A stretch of DNA of 64,000 nucleotides from Streptacidiphilus sp. PB12-B1b (GCF_014084125.1 NZ_CP048405.1:3100001-3164000), one strand, 5' to 3'. Positions 32,998-41,474 are shown, counted from the stretch's first letter. Notes: generated by a model not told the origin, from the sequence alone. Numbers and translations are program-made.

Positions 32998-33894
32998 ATG
33001 AAACTCACACAGGTGGCCCTGGACAGCGCGTCCGGCCGAGCGCCGGTCCGCGAGGCGCTGGACGGCATCGAGGAGTGGCGTCGCCTGGACGCCGTGGCCG
33101 CGCCCGTGCAGCGGATGGTGCGCGGGCTGCCGCTGGGCCGCTGGCGCGACGTGCTGCACGGCACCTGGCTGGGGCACCCGCTGCACCCGACGCTGGTGCA
33201 GATCCCGGTGGGCGCCTGGACCAGCGCCGCCGTGCTCGACCTGCTGCCGGGCCAGCGCCGCGCCGCCACGGTGCTGGTGGCCGTGGGCCTGGCCGGCGCC
33301 GGACCGGCCGCCTGGGCCGGCTGGGTGGACTGGTCGGAGCTGCACGAGCGGCAGCTGCGCGTGGGCCTGGTGCATGCCTCCGCCAACGCGGTCGGCGTGG
33401 CCTGCTACACCGCCTCGCTGGTGGCCCGGGTGCGCGGGCGGTCGCTGCGCGGCCGCGCGCTGGGCTTCGCCGGGCTCGCCGCAGTGGGCCTCGGCGGCCT
33501 GCTCGGCGGGCACCTGGCGTACCGGCAGGCGGCCGGCGCCAACCACGCCGAGGACGTGGCCCATGTGGCGGAGCCCGGACGGCACACCCTGGGCCCGCTG
33601 AGCGACTTCACCGTCAACGAGCCCACCCGGCGGCTGGTGGGCACCGTACCGGTGCTGGTGGTGCGGGAGCCCTCCGGCCTGGTGCGGGTGCTGGCCGAGG
33701 CGTGCAGCCACCTGTCCGGGCCGCTGTCCGAGGGCACGGTCCAGGACGGCTGCATCGAGTGCCCCTGGCACGGCAGCCGGTTCCGGCTCGCCGACGGTGC
33801 GGTCGTCCAGGGGCCCGCCACCTCGCCCCAGCCGGTGTTCGACGTCGAGGTCGTGGACGGCCTGGTGACCGTGCGTCCACCGGACGAATCCTGA
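32998..33894 (+). CDS. DUF2231 membrane domain fused to Rieske [2Fe-2S] domain
   Basis: 298 residues. The first 180 form the DUF2231 membrane unit (HGTWLGHPLHPTLVQIPVGAW, then four helices). The rest is a Rieske domain with Cys236-x-His238 and Cys255-xx-His258 (CSHLSGPL and CPWHGSRF). It should be an electron carrier held at the membrane. It lies 178 bp after the enolase-family gene, and 25 bp before a HAD gene. It could accept electrons from the GMC dehydrogenase, but the arrangement also occurs without one. Confidence 0.92.
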   Translation: MKLTQVALDSASGRAPVREALDGIEEWRRLDAVAAPVQRMVRGLPLGRWRDVLHGTWLGHPLHPTLVQIPVGAWTSAAVLDLLPGQRRAATVLVAVGLAGAGPAAWAGWVDWSELHERQLRVGLVHASANAVGVACYTASLVARVRGRSLRGRALGFAGLAAVGLGGLLGGHLAYRQAAGANHAEDVAHVAEPGRHTLGPLSDFTVNEPTRRLVGTVPVLVVREPSGLVRVLAEACSHLSGPLSEGTVQDGCIECPWHGSRFRLADGAVVQGPATSPQPVFDVEVVDGLVTVRPPDES

Positions 33895-33919
33895 AGTCGA
33901 ATCCTGAATCGGAGCCAGT

Positions 33920-34609
33920 ATGACGAAAGACAAGCAGCCCGAACCCGCCGCGGCCCTGTTCGACGTGGACGGCACCCTGGTCGACACCTCCTACCTGCAC
34001 GCCGTGACCTGGTGGGAGGCGCTGCGCCAGGCCGGGCACACCGTCCCGATGGCCGAGGCGCACCGGGCCGTCGGCCTGGGTACCGAGCAGCTGCTGGAGC
34101 AGCTGCTGGGCCCGGACCGCGACCGGAGCCGCGACGACGAGCTGGCCGCGGCCCACAGCGCCCTGTACGCCGCCTACTGGCCCTCGCTGCAACCGCTGCC
34201 GGGAGCGGCCCGGCTGCTGCGCGCCTGCGCCGAGCGGGGGTGGCAGGTGCTGCTGGCGACCTCGGCCAAGGAGGACGAGCTGCACGCCCTGCGCGCCGCG
34301 CTGGACGCCGACGACGCCATCGACGACGCGGTCTCCGCCGACGATGTGGACACCGCCAAGCCCGCGCCCGACATCGTCGAACAGGCGCTGGACAAGGCCG
34401 GGGCCCGGCCCGAGCGGGCGGTGTTCGTCGGCGACACGCCCTGGGACGTGAAGGCGGCGCACCGCGCGGGCGTGCGCTGCATCGGCGTCCTGTCCGGCGG
34501 TGTGAGCCGGGCCGAGCTGCTCGAGGCCGGCGCCGACGAGGTCTACCAGGACGCGGCCGAGCTGGCCGACCGGCTGGCCGACAGCCTGCTCGGCACCCCC
34601 GACCGCTGA
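33920..34609 (+). CDS. HAD superfamily hydrolase
   Basis: 229 residues with FDVDGTLVDTSY (nucleophile Asp15, acid Asp17), LLATSAKEDEL (motif II), the motif III Lys in DTAKPAPDI, and VFVGDTPWDVKAA (motif IV). It matches beta-phosphoglucomutase-like phosphatases with a helical cap. Likely a phosphatase for a small sugar phosphate or house-cleaning. It follows the DUF2231-Rieske gene by 25 bp and probably shares its transcript. Confidence 0.9.
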   Translation: MTKDKQPEPAAALFDVDGTLVDTSYLHAVTWWEALRQAGHTVPMAEAHRAVGLGTEQLLEQLLGPDRDRSRDDELAAAHSALYAAYWPSLQPLPGAARLLRACAERGWQVLLATSAKEDELHALRAALDADDAIDDAVSADDVDTAKPAPDIVEQALDKAGARPERAVFVGDTPWDVKAAHRAGVRCIGVLSGGVSRAELLEAGADEVYQDAAELADRLADSLLGTPDR

Positions 34610-34715
34610 CCGGCCCGGGCAGGTCGGCGCCCGCAGGTTTTCCCCCGGCGGTATCGGCTGGGCGCCGGTCCGGAAGGCACACCGGTCCGCATCATCACGA
34701 AAGGCGGGATGTCCG

Positions 34716-35675
34716 ATGACGTCCTTCGGCTTCTTCCTCTCCTGCGAGGAGTTCACCCCGCAGCAGCTGATCGAGCAGGCACGCCTGGCCGAGCAGGCCG
34801 GATTCACCGAACTGGCGATCTCCGACCACTTCCACCCGTGGAACGACGCCCAGGGCAGCAGCCCGTTCGTGTGGTCGGTCATCGGCGCGCTGGCGCAGGT
34901 CACCGACCTGCCGGTGACCACCCTGGTGACCTGCCCCACCGTTCGGCTGCACCCGGCCGTGACCGCCCAGGCGGCGGCCACCTCCAGCGTGCTGACCGAC
35001 GGCCGCTTCGCGCTGGGCGTCGGCACCGGCGAGGCCCTGAACGAGCACATCCTCGGCGACCGCTGGCCCGAGTACGACGTCCGCGCCGAGATGCTCGAAG
35101 AGTCCGTCGAGGTCATGCGGGCCCTGTTCACCGGTGAGCAGGTCAGCCACCACGGCCGCCACTACACCGTCGAGGACGCCCGCCTCTACACCGCGCCCGA
35201 GCGGCCGGTGCCGATCCACGTCTCCGGCTTCGGCCCGCGCTCGGCCCGGCTGGCCGGGCGGATCGGCGACGGCTTCGTCACCATGCAGCCGGACGAGGGC
35301 CTGGTCCGGACCTTCCGCGAGTCCGGCGGCGGCGACAAGCCGGTCCTGGGCGGCCTCAAGGTCTGCTGGAGCCCGGACCGGGAGTGGGCGGTGAAGACCG
35401 TGCACCGGCTGTGGCCCAGCGAGCTGCTGCCCGGCGAGCTCGCCCAGGTGCTGCCGACCCCGCGCCACTTCGAGCAGGCGTCCGAGCTGGTCACCGAGGA
35501 GCAGGTGGCGGAGGCGATCGTCTGCGGCGACGACGCGCAGCAGCACCTGGACGCGGTGCGCCAGTACGTCGACGCCGGCTTCGACCACGTCTTCGTCGGT
35601 CAGATCGGCCAGCACTACCAGGGCTTCTTCGACTTCTACCGGGACCGCGTCCTGCCCGGGCTGCGGGGCGCCTGA
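34716..35675 (+). CDS. F420-dependent LLM oxidoreductase (FGD/TIGR03557 type)
   Basis: 319 residues, close to F420-dependent glucose-6-phosphate dehydrogenase: SDHFHPW at 36-42 carries the catalytic His40 and Trp42, and VGTGEALNEHILGDRWPE carries the active-site Glu. The barrel ends with FFDFYRDRVLPGL. It uses coenzyme F420, typical of actinobacteria. It may not act on glucose 6-phosphate, since several TIGR03557 members have other substrates. Start ATG 34716 with GAAAGGCGGG upstream; 106 bp from the HAD gene. Confidence 0.92.
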   Translation: MTSFGFFLSCEEFTPQQLIEQARLAEQAGFTELAISDHFHPWNDAQGSSPFVWSVIGALAQVTDLPVTTLVTCPTVRLHPAVTAQAAATSSVLTDGRFALGVGTGEALNEHILGDRWPEYDVRAEMLEESVEVMRALFTGEQVSHHGRHYTVEDARLYTAPERPVPIHVSGFGPRSARLAGRIGDGFVTMQPDEGLVRTFRESGGGDKPVLGGLKVCWSPDREWAVKTVHRLWPSELLPGELAQVLPTPRHFEQASELVTEEQVAEAIVCGDDAQQHLDAVRQYVDAGFDHVFVGQIGQHYQGFFDFYRDRVLPGLRGA

Positions 35676-35700
35676 CCGCCCCGGGCGGCGGGGCGCGGCG

Positions 35701-36066
35701 TCAGCGTCGCCCGGTGGTGTCGGGCGGACCGCCCGGCCCGGGCGGACCGTCGTCCGAGCGGGGCGCCTGGTGCGGCACGAAGGCGTCCGGCGGCTGCTCG
35801 CCGCCGTCCTCCCTGGCGTTGGCGTACACCACCGCGATGTACGGCAGCACGCCTCCGCAGACCAGGGCGACCACGGCGACCGGCCGCGACTCCTGCCACA
35901 GGACGATCGCCAGGATCACGCACACGGTGCGTATCGCCATGGTCAGCATGTAGCGGTGCTGGCGGTGGCGCACCTCGTCGAAGCGGCTCGGGCGCGCACC
36001 GGTGATGGTGACGACGCCGTCCGGGCGGTGGTGGGTGATTCTGGCGATGGAGTCGAAGAGTCCCAC
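35701..36066 (-). CDS. DUF3099 membrane protein
   Basis: 121 residues. After ITGARPSRFDEVRHRQHRYM come two membrane helices (MLTMAIRTVCVILAIVLW and VAVVALVCGGVLPYIAVVYA), then a Pro/Gly-rich tail: the DUF3099 pattern found across Streptomyces. Function unknown. The GTG start at 36066 follows GGAGGTCGCC. It converges on the LLM gene with 25 bp between stops. Confidence 0.9.
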   Translation of the reverse strand: MGLFDSIARITHHRPDGVVTITGARPSRFDEVRHRQHRYMLTMAIRTVCVILAIVLWQESRPVAVVALVCGGVLPYIAVVYANAREDGGEQPPDAFVPHQAPRSDDGPPGPGGPPDTTGRR

Positions 36067-36151
36067 GGCGACCTCCTGCGGTGTCCCCCTCCCCCTACGA
36101 GGCTAGCCCCGATGGGCGCGATCACCCGCCCGGAGCACGGAGGACATCCGT

Positions 36152-37264
36152 TCAGCAGGGGGTGGCGGGCACGGCGAGCTGGTCCACCACGGCGGTCGGC
36201 GAGCCGGTCGCGCGGTAGGTGGCGCGCTGCCGCTGGGCGCCGTTGCCCTCGGCCAGCACCCGGGCCAGCTGGGTCCGGACCAGCGGGAGGTCCCCGGTGG
36301 CCCGGAGCGCCTCCCGGCCGCGCGCCACCAGGGAGCGCAGCAGCGACGCCATGGGCATCCGGCCGCCGGTGACCGGATCACGGGCGGCGCCGTCCAGGCC
36401 GTGCAGCGCGGCCTCGCGGTGCGCCGCCCGCAGCTGGGCCTCGCTGACCGGGGGAGGGGGCAGCCCGGCCCGGGCGTCGGCCAGCAGCGAGGTGGCCAGG
36501 GCCCGCAGCAGCACGGCCAGCAGGACGGTGGTGTCCAGGTCGGCGTTGACGTCGGCGACCCGCACCTCCAGCGTGGGCAGGTGCTCGCTGGGCCGGGAGT
36601 ACCAGTAGATCATCCGGCGGTCCAGGATGGTGCCGGAGGCGACCAGTAGGTCGGCCAGGGCGTCGTAGCCGCTCTCGTCCAGCAGCGGGGCCGGGCCGAC
36701 CGTGGGCCAGCGGTCGTACTGCAGCGCCCGCCAGCTCGCGCAGCCCCGGTCGCGGCCGTCGCAGATGGGCGAGTTGGCCGCCAGCGCCTGAAGTGCCGGC
36801 ATCCACGGGCGCAGGTGGTTGTTCAGGGTCAGCGCCTGGGCGCGGTCCAGGCTGCCGAGGTGGATGTGGCAGCCGCTGAGCTCGGCGCGGCAGGCCCGGA
36901 CCGTGGGGGCGAGGTGGCGGGCGATCCGCTGGTAGCGGTCGCCGCCGGTCAGCGGCAGCGGGTGCCGGGTCAGCACGGCGGCGGGGGAGGCCACCAGCAG
37001 GCAGTCGGCGCCCGCCGCCGCCCGCGCCGCGGTGGCCCGGGCGTGGGCCAGGTCGGCCCGCAGCGCCCCGGCCGAGGTCTGCGGGCGCGAGCAGATCTCC
37101 AGCTGGGTGGCGAAGAACTCGCTCTGCACCCGGCCGTCGAGCACCCGCGCGGCGTCGGCGATGACCTCCGCCGCGCGCGGCGCGCTGACCCGGGTGTGCC
37201 GGTCGACGAGCAGGAACTCCTCCTCGACGCCCAACTGGAGCGGTTGGCGCAGCTGGTCTGCCAT
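36152..37264 (-). CDS. YbdK-type carboxylate-amine ligase (glutamate-cysteine ligase 2 family)
   Basis: 370 residues. LQLGVEEEFLLVD near the N-terminus is the ATP/metal opening motif of GCS2; CHIHLGSLDRAQAL and LEVRVADVNADLDTTVLLA complete the active site. Family members ligate glutamate or a similar carboxylate to an amine with ATP, though actinobacteria use mycothiol, so glutathione is unlikely to be the product. ATG 37264 (GCGAGGAAG upstream) fits the homologous start. A SigB-like site lies upstream, back to back with one for the divergent DDAH gene. Confidence 0.9.
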   Translation of the reverse strand: MADQLRQPLQLGVEEEFLLVDRHTRVSAPRAAEVIADAARVLDGRVQSEFFATQLEICSRPQTSAGALRADLAHARATAARAAAGADCLLVASPAAVLTRHPLPLTGGDRYQRIARHLAPTVRACRAELSGCHIHLGSLDRAQALTLNNHLRPWMPALQALAANSPICDGRDRGCASWRALQYDRWPTVGPAPLLDESGYDALADLLVASGTILDRRMIYWYSRPSEHLPTLEVRVADVNADLDTTVLLAVLLRALATSLLADARAGLPPPPVSEAQLRAAHREAALHGLDGAARDPVTGGRMPMASLLRSLVARGREALRATGDLPLVRTQLARVLAEGNGAQRQRATYRATGSPTAVVDQLAVPATPC

Positions 37265-37355
37265 GGCTTCCTCGCTCGGCTCACAGGGCCCCGCCACGGG
37301 GGCGGCGGAGCAGGTCCGGTGATACGTCTGTAGGCGGGCCGCGCGTGTTGCCTGC

Positions 37356-37380
37356 GTGTGGCCTGCTGATGAACGGGTAC
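37356..37380 (+). promoter_or_regulatory. SigB-like promoter, GTGT-N15-GGGTAC
   Basis: GTGT at 37356-37359, 15 bases, GGGTAC at 37375-37380; directs transcription to the DDAH gene 70 bp downstream. Its -10 shares the palindrome GGGTACCC with the opposite-strand site. Confidence 0.5.
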
Positions 37381-37401
37381 CCGCCCAGAGCCGGAGGATC
37401 C
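37377..37401 (-). promoter_or_regulatory. SigB-like promoter, GGAT-N15-GGGTAC (divergent)
   Basis: On the minus strand GGAT (37401-37398), 15 bases, GGGTAC (37382-37377), directed at the YbdK gene 113 bp away. It overlaps the plus-strand promoter through GGGTACCC, so the two could compete for polymerase. Confidence 0.4.
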
Positions 37402-37449
37402 CCGTCCGCACCGGACGCCTGCGGCCGCACCGACTGACGGGAGCTGATC

Positions 37450-38388
37450 GTGTCGCTCGCTGGTCCCCTCGCCCGCACGGCGCGGCCCAGGCACTACCTG
37501 ATGTGCCGGCCCACCCATTTCGCCGTGGAGTACTCGATCAATCCGTGGATGGACCCCGGCCGGCCGGCGGACGCCGCCGTGGCGACCCGGCAGTGGGAGC
37601 ACCTGCGCGACCTGGTCACCGCCCTGGGGCACCGGGTGGAGCTGGTCGAGGCCGTGCCGGGCCTGCCCGACATGGTGTTCACCGCCAACGCGGCGACGGT
37701 GATCGACGGCCGGGCCCTGGTCGCCACCTTCCGGCACCCGCAGCGGGCCCCGGAGTCCGACGCCTTCGACGCCTGGTTCCGCCGCCACGGCTACCCGGAG
37801 GTGCACCGGGCCGCTTCGGTGAACGAGGGCGAGGGCGACCACCTGCTGGCCGGAGGCCACATCCTGGCGGCCGACGGCTTCCGCACCGAGCAGGCGTCGC
37901 ACCGTGAGACCGCCCGCTACTTCGGCCGGCCGACGGTGGAGCTGACCCTGGTCGACCCGCGCTTCTACCACCTGGACACGGCCCTCGCCGTGCTGGACGA
38001 GCAGCAGATCATGTACTACCCGCAGGCGTTCAGCCCCGGCAGCCGGGAACGGCTGCGCAGCCTCTTCCCGCAGGCGATCGAGGCGGACGAGGCCGACGCG
38101 GCGGTCTTCGGCCTGAACGCGGTGAGCGACGGGCGCCATGTCGTCCTGCCCGCCGCCGCGACCGCCCTGGCCGCCCGGCTCGCCGCGCACGGCTACCGAC
38201 CGATCGGCGTCGACCTGAGCGAGCTGCTCAAGGGCGGCGGCGGCCCCAAGTGCTGCATGCTGGAACTACGCGACGCCGCCCTCGCCCCCGCCGCCGGGCC
38301 CGCCGGACGCACCGCCGAGAGGCCCGCAGGCGTGCGGGCCCACCACCGGCCTCCCGGCGGGCGCAGGCCCGGCACCGCTCTCGGCTGA
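37450..38388 (+). CDS. Dimethylarginine dimethylaminohydrolase-like (DDAH) amidinohydrolase
   Basis: 312 residues, guanidine-modifying fold: MVFTANA (75-81), EGEGDHLL (126-133), catalytic His174 in FYHLDTAL and nucleophile Cys at 268/269 in GGGGPKCCMLEL. DDAH hydrolyses Nω-methylated arginine to citrulline and methylamine; close relatives act on arginine itself. The last 35 residues are a disordered Arg/Pro tail not needed for catalysis. GTG 37450 follows GGGAGCTG. A heme-oxygenase-like gene starts 16 bp downstream. Confidence 0.9.
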   Translation: MSLAGPLARTARPRHYLMCRPTHFAVEYSINPWMDPGRPADAAVATRQWEHLRDLVTALGHRVELVEAVPGLPDMVFTANAATVIDGRALVATFRHPQRAPESDAFDAWFRRHGYPEVHRAASVNEGEGDHLLAGGHILAADGFRTEQASHRETARYFGRPTVELTLVDPRFYHLDTALAVLDEQQIMYYPQAFSPGSRERLRSLFPQAIEADEADAAVFGLNAVSDGRHVVLPAAATALAARLAAHGYRPIGVDLSELLKGGGGPKCCMLELRDAALAPAAGPAGRTAERPAGVRAHHRPPGGRRPGTALG

Positions 38389-38404
38389 TCGGAGGATCAG
38401 GACC

Positions 38405-39493
38405 ATGGGTATCACCGCCCCCTCGGCGCCCGCCCTGCCCGGCGCGCGCGGCCCGCTGAGCCAGGCGCTGACCGCGCTGCTGCTCGGCGCCCCCGACGCG
38501 CCGCGAGCAGCGGAGCTGTGCCCGCAGGGCGGCCCGGAGAGCGCCCCCGGGGCCGATCCGTTCGGGGCCGATCCGTGGGGCGACGACCACCAGCTCGCCC
38601 TGTACCTCTGCTACGAACTGCACTACCGCGGTTTCGCCGGGGTGGACCCGCGCTGGGAGTGGGATCCGCAGCTGCTGGGCCTGCGCCGACAGCTGGAGGA
38701 CGCCTTCCTGGCCTCCCTGCGCGAGCGGCTCGGGCCCGTCCCCGGCCTGGCCGAGCAGCTGGACGCGCTGCTGGTCGAGCCGCCCACCGGCACCGGTCCG
38801 TCGTACCACCTGCTGGAGCAGGGCGAGCGCTGGCAGGCCCGCGAGTACCTCGCCCAGCGCTCGCTGTACCACCTCAAGGAGGCGGACCCGCAGGCGTGGG
38901 TCATCCCCCGGCTGCACGGGGACGCGCAGGCGGCGCTGGTCGCCATCGAGTACGACGAGTACGGGGGCGGGCGGCCCGAACGGGTCCACGCCCGGCTGTT
39001 CGCCGAGATGATGGCCGACCTGGGGCTGGACCCCGGGTACGGCCGCTACCTGGACGCCTCCCCGGCCCCGGCGCTGGCGGTGGTGAACCTGATGTCGCTG
39101 TTCGGCCTGCACCGCGCCCACCGGGGCGCGCTGGTCGGGCAGTTCGCCGCGGTGGAGATCACCTCCTCGCCCGGCTCGGAGCGGCTGGCCTCGGCGCTGG
39201 AGCGGCTCGGCGCGGGCCCGGCCGGCGTCCGGTTCTACCAGGAGCACGTCGAGGCCGACGCCGTCCACGAGCAGCTGGTGCGGCACGGGGTGATCGAGGC
39301 GCTTCTGCGGGACGAGCCCGCACTCGAGGCGGACATCGCCTTCGGGCTGGCGGCCAGCGGCCTGGTGGACGACCTCTTCGCCGAGCACCTGCTCGGCAGC
39401 TGGCGCAGCGGCCGCAGCTCGCTACGCGTCCCGCTGGCCGACGCGCCCGGCGCGGAGGTCGCTGCCGGGGGAGTCGGTGCCGGGGTCCGCTGA
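38405..39493 (+). CDS. Heme-oxygenase-like iron-containing redox protein
   Basis: 362 residues, Ala/Leu-rich and predicted all-helical. Candidate iron ligands appear in EYDEYGGGRPERVHARLF, FAAVEITSS and EHVEADAVHEQLV, the E..ExxH pattern of the iron-containing redox family (heme-oxygenase-like diiron oxidases and oxygenases). ATG 38405 is 16 bp after the DDAH stop. The last 24 codons are antisense to the CDGSH gene. Diiron members hydroxylate or cleave small molecules, including N-methylarginine in SznF, which makes its DDAH neighbour notable; the actual substrate is unknown. Confidence 0.85.
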   Translation: MGITAPSAPALPGARGPLSQALTALLLGAPDAPRAAELCPQGGPESAPGADPFGADPWGDDHQLALYLCYELHYRGFAGVDPRWEWDPQLLGLRRQLEDAFLASLRERLGPVPGLAEQLDALLVEPPTGTGPSYHLLEQGERWQAREYLAQRSLYHLKEADPQAWVIPRLHGDAQAALVAIEYDEYGGGRPERVHARLFAEMMADLGLDPGYGRYLDASPAPALAVVNLMSLFGLHRAHRGALVGQFAAVEITSSPGSERLASALERLGAGPAGVRFYQEHVEADAVHEQLVRHGVIEALLRDEPALEADIAFGLAASGLVDDLFAEHLLGSWRSGRSSLRVPLADAPGAEVAAGGVGAGVR

Positions 39494-39739
39494 GGCGCCG
39501 GGGTTCGCTGAGGCGTCCGCTTGGGTGTGCGCCGACGGCGGCAGCGACCGCCGTCGGTGGCTGGTGTCGCAGAACGGGTAGTGGCGGCTGCGGCGGCAGG
39601 CGCACAGCGCCACCACCGGCCGTTCGCTGACCCGCAGCGTGCCGTCCGGCAGCTGGACCTCGACCGGGCCCTCCACCAGGATCGGCCCGCTGTCCCCGGG
39701 CATCACCACCCGCGCCGGGCCGTCACGCCGCCCGGACAC
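39422..39739 (-). CDS. CDGSH iron-sulfur domain protein
   Basis: 105 residues. Cys46-x-Cys48, Cys57 and His61 in CACRRSRHYPFCDTSH are the 3Cys-1His ligands of a redox-active [2Fe-2S] cluster. Residues after 65 are a low-complexity tail encoded opposite the end of the heme-oxygenase-like gene (72-bp convergent overlap). The GTG start at 39739 lies inside the last codons of the methyltransferase gene, so the two are coupled. Probably an electron donor for the neighbouring iron enzyme. Confidence 0.9.
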   Translation of the reverse strand: MSGRRDGPARVVMPGDSGPILVEGPVEVQLPDGTLRVSERPVVALCACRRSRHYPFCDTSHRRRSLPPSAHTQADASANPGASADPGTDSPGSDLRAGRVGQRDA

Positions 39740-40376
39740 CGCGGATCACCACCAGCTCCTCCGCGCGCTGCCCCGGGGCGATCAGCCCGCGCTCCTCGAA
39801 CCAGGCTGCCCGGGCGGCCATCACCGGGCCGAACGGCTGCCGCACCCGGGCCACCACTGCGGTCTCCAGCCCGGACGCCGACAGCGCCTTCTGCGTCAGC
39901 TCCACGCCGCAGATCGAGGACTGGACCAGCAGCAGCACCCCGCCCGGGACGAGCACCTGCGGCACCTGGTGGCAGATCCGGTCCAGCAGCGTCCGCCCGT
40001 CCGGCCCGGCCTCCCAGGCGCGGGTGATGCCGTGCGCCGGCAGCCGCTCACTGAGGCCCGGGACGTACGGGGGATTGGACACCACCACGTCGAAGCGGCG
40101 GGAACGCACCGGCTCCAGCAGATCCCCGTGGCGTACCGAGATCCGCCGGCCGTGCAGCGCGCCGTTGATCCAGGCGGCGGCGAGCGCCCGTCGGGAGACG
40201 TCGACGGCCGTCACGGCGGCGCCCCAGCGTGCCGCCGCCACGGCGACCGCACCGCTGCCGGTGCCGAGGTCGAGCACCCGGCAGCCGGGGCTCAGGCTCT
40301 CCCGTCCGAGATGCTCGATCAGCAGAGCCGTATCGCCCTGGGCCGCGTACACACCAGGAGGCTGCATCAACCACAT
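39723..40376 (-). CDS. HemK2/PrmC-like class I methyltransferase
   Basis: 217 residues: SAM motif LDLGTGSG (35-42), acidic loop VDVS and the catalytic NPPY (101-104) typical of glutamine or nucleobase N-methylation (HemK/PrmC, MTQ2). Release factor modification is the classical role, but accessory copies like this one, coupled to a CDGSH gene and near a heme-oxygenase-like protein, may modify another target. ATG 40376; ATG 40364 is an alternative. Confidence 0.88.
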   Translation of the reverse strand: MWLMQPPGVYAAQGDTALLIEHLGRESLSPGCRVLDLGTGSGAVAVAAARWGAAVTAVDVSRRALAAAWINGALHGRRISVRHGDLLEPVRSRRFDVVVSNPPYVPGLSERLPAHGITRAWEAGPDGRTLLDRICHQVPQVLVPGGVLLLVQSSICGVELTQKALSASGLETAVVARVRQPFGPVMAARAAWFEERGLIAPGQRAEELVVIRGVRAA

Positions 40377-40423
40377 AGGTCACTTCTGCCCAGTTCTGCG
40401 CGGGCTAGCATCGGCCATCCGGG

Positions 40424-40705
40424 TCAGGTCCGGTCGTCGTCGGGACGGGTCGGGCCCCCACGGGGCGACTCGCCGGGCGTGGACGCCGGTGTGGACCACG
40501 AACCGCTGTCCGGGCGGCGGGCCTCCTGCGGCGGCCGTTCGGCCGAAGGGGTGAGCGGCGGCGGCTCCTTCTCCTTGCGGCGCGCTCCCCAGACGAACGC
40601 CGTGATCAGCGCGGCCACCACGACGATCCCGGCGACGAGGGCGATCGCGCCCGCCGATCCGATGCTCCCGGCCGCTGTCTGCACGTATGTCATGGAGGTA
40701 GTCAT
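40424..40705 (-). CDS. DUF6479 small membrane protein
   Basis: 93 residues: one helix (AGAIALVAGIVVVAALITAFVWG) then a charged, Pro-rich cytoplasmic tail (RRKEKEPPPL...). It matches Streptomyces DUF6479. Function unknown. Start ATG 40705 (other Met at 40693). Confidence 0.8.
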   Translation of the reverse strand: MTTSMTYVQTAAGSIGSAGAIALVAGIVVVAALITAFVWGARRKEKEPPPLTPSAERPPQEARRPDSGSWSTPASTPGESPRGGPTRPDDDRT

Positions 40706-40771
40706 GGCGATCGCCTGCCCCGTCCCTCTGCTCCCATGGGTTTCTCCGGGATCTTCTTCGGCGCGCCGACA

Positions 40772-40820
40772 GGCCGAGGGCCGTCGGCCTGCGGCTCACG
40801 CCGACCGACGGCCCTCGGCC
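40772..40820 (-). terminator. 16-bp perfect inverted repeat after hemerythrin gene
   Basis: GGCCGAGGGCCGTCGG (40772-40787) pairs exactly with 40805-40820 across a 17-base loop, 34 bp beyond the hemerythrin stop (minus strand). A strong hairpin without T tract; it should end that transcript before the DUF6479 gene. Confidence 0.75.
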
Positions 40821-40853
40821 GTCCGTTCTGTGCTCCGCCCGGGGGCGGCCCGG

Positions 40854-41405
40854 TCACAGGGCGTCGCGGGCCTTGTCCACCATGGCGGCGAAGGGGCCCA
40901 CGACCTTCTGCGCGGTGGGCGATCCGGCGGCCGACGCGTGCGGGTGCGTGGGGGCCTTGTCCTCGGCCTTCAGCAGGCGGCGGCCCATCTCCTGCCGCTC
41001 CTGCGGGGAGCAGTGCTCGCGTACCGCCGGGAACTCCTCGCGCTCCTCGTGCTCCGCGTGGGCCAGCACGGCCTTCTGGAACTCGGCGAACTTGGCCGCG
41101 AACTCCGCCCCGTCGACGTCCAGCTTCTCCAGCTCGGCGAGGACCTTGTTGGCCTCCTTCTCCTCCGCGTTGCGGGCGTCGGCCTCCTGCTCGCCTGCGG
41201 CCTTCTCCGCCACCGGCCGCAGGACGATCTCCTCACCGATCTCGTGGACGGCCAGGAGCTGCCGCAGCTCGTCGAAGCGCTCCTGCCGGGCCTGGCCGGT
41301 AGCGGCTTCCACCTGCGCGAACAGGTTCTTCACCCGGGCGTGCTGCCCGAGCAGTACCGCGATGACGTCCGGGTCCGTTGTGGCGGGACCGACAACCTGA
41401 GTCAT
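40854..41405 (-). CDS. Hemerythrin-like HHE domain protein
   Basis: 183 residues. Iron ligands are visible as LGQHARVKNLF (His22), LAVHEIGEEIVL (His54, Glu58) and VLAHAEHEEREEFPAV (two His plus Glu). This four-helix diiron fold binds O2, NO or iron and belongs to the stress proteins of actinobacteria. The C-terminal 35 residues are flexible. The start at ATG 41405 has GGGAGGCACGGC upstream. A SigB-like promoter lies 45 bp away and a strong hairpin follows. Confidence 0.93.
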   Translation of the reverse strand: MTQVVGPATTDPDVIAVLLGQHARVKNLFAQVEAATGQARQERFDELRQLLAVHEIGEEIVLRPVAEKAAGEQEADARNAEEKEANKVLAELEKLDVDGAEFAAKFAEFQKAVLAHAEHEEREEFPAVREHCSPQERQEMGRRLLKAEDKAPTHPHASAAGSPTAQKVVGPFAAMVDKARDAL

Positions 41406-41449
41406 GCCGTGCCTCCCAAGAGTGGGTCGAGTGCTTGCCGACGGTGCGC

Positions 41450-41474
41450 GTACCCCCGGCGACGCTCAGCACAC
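41450..41474 (-). promoter_or_regulatory. SigB-like promoter, GTGT-N15-GGGTAC
   Basis: Minus strand GTGT (41474-41471), 15 bases, GGGTAC (41455-41450), 45 bp before the hemerythrin ATG. Both boxes are identical to those of the DDAH site at 37356. Confidence 0.6.

Noticed and set aside
32816-33001. Possible 61-residue gene overlapping the enolase-family stop (ATGA)
   Set aside because: Only a start-stop overlap supports it. The peptide is Gly/Arg/Pro-rich with no domain, and it ends just inside the next gene.
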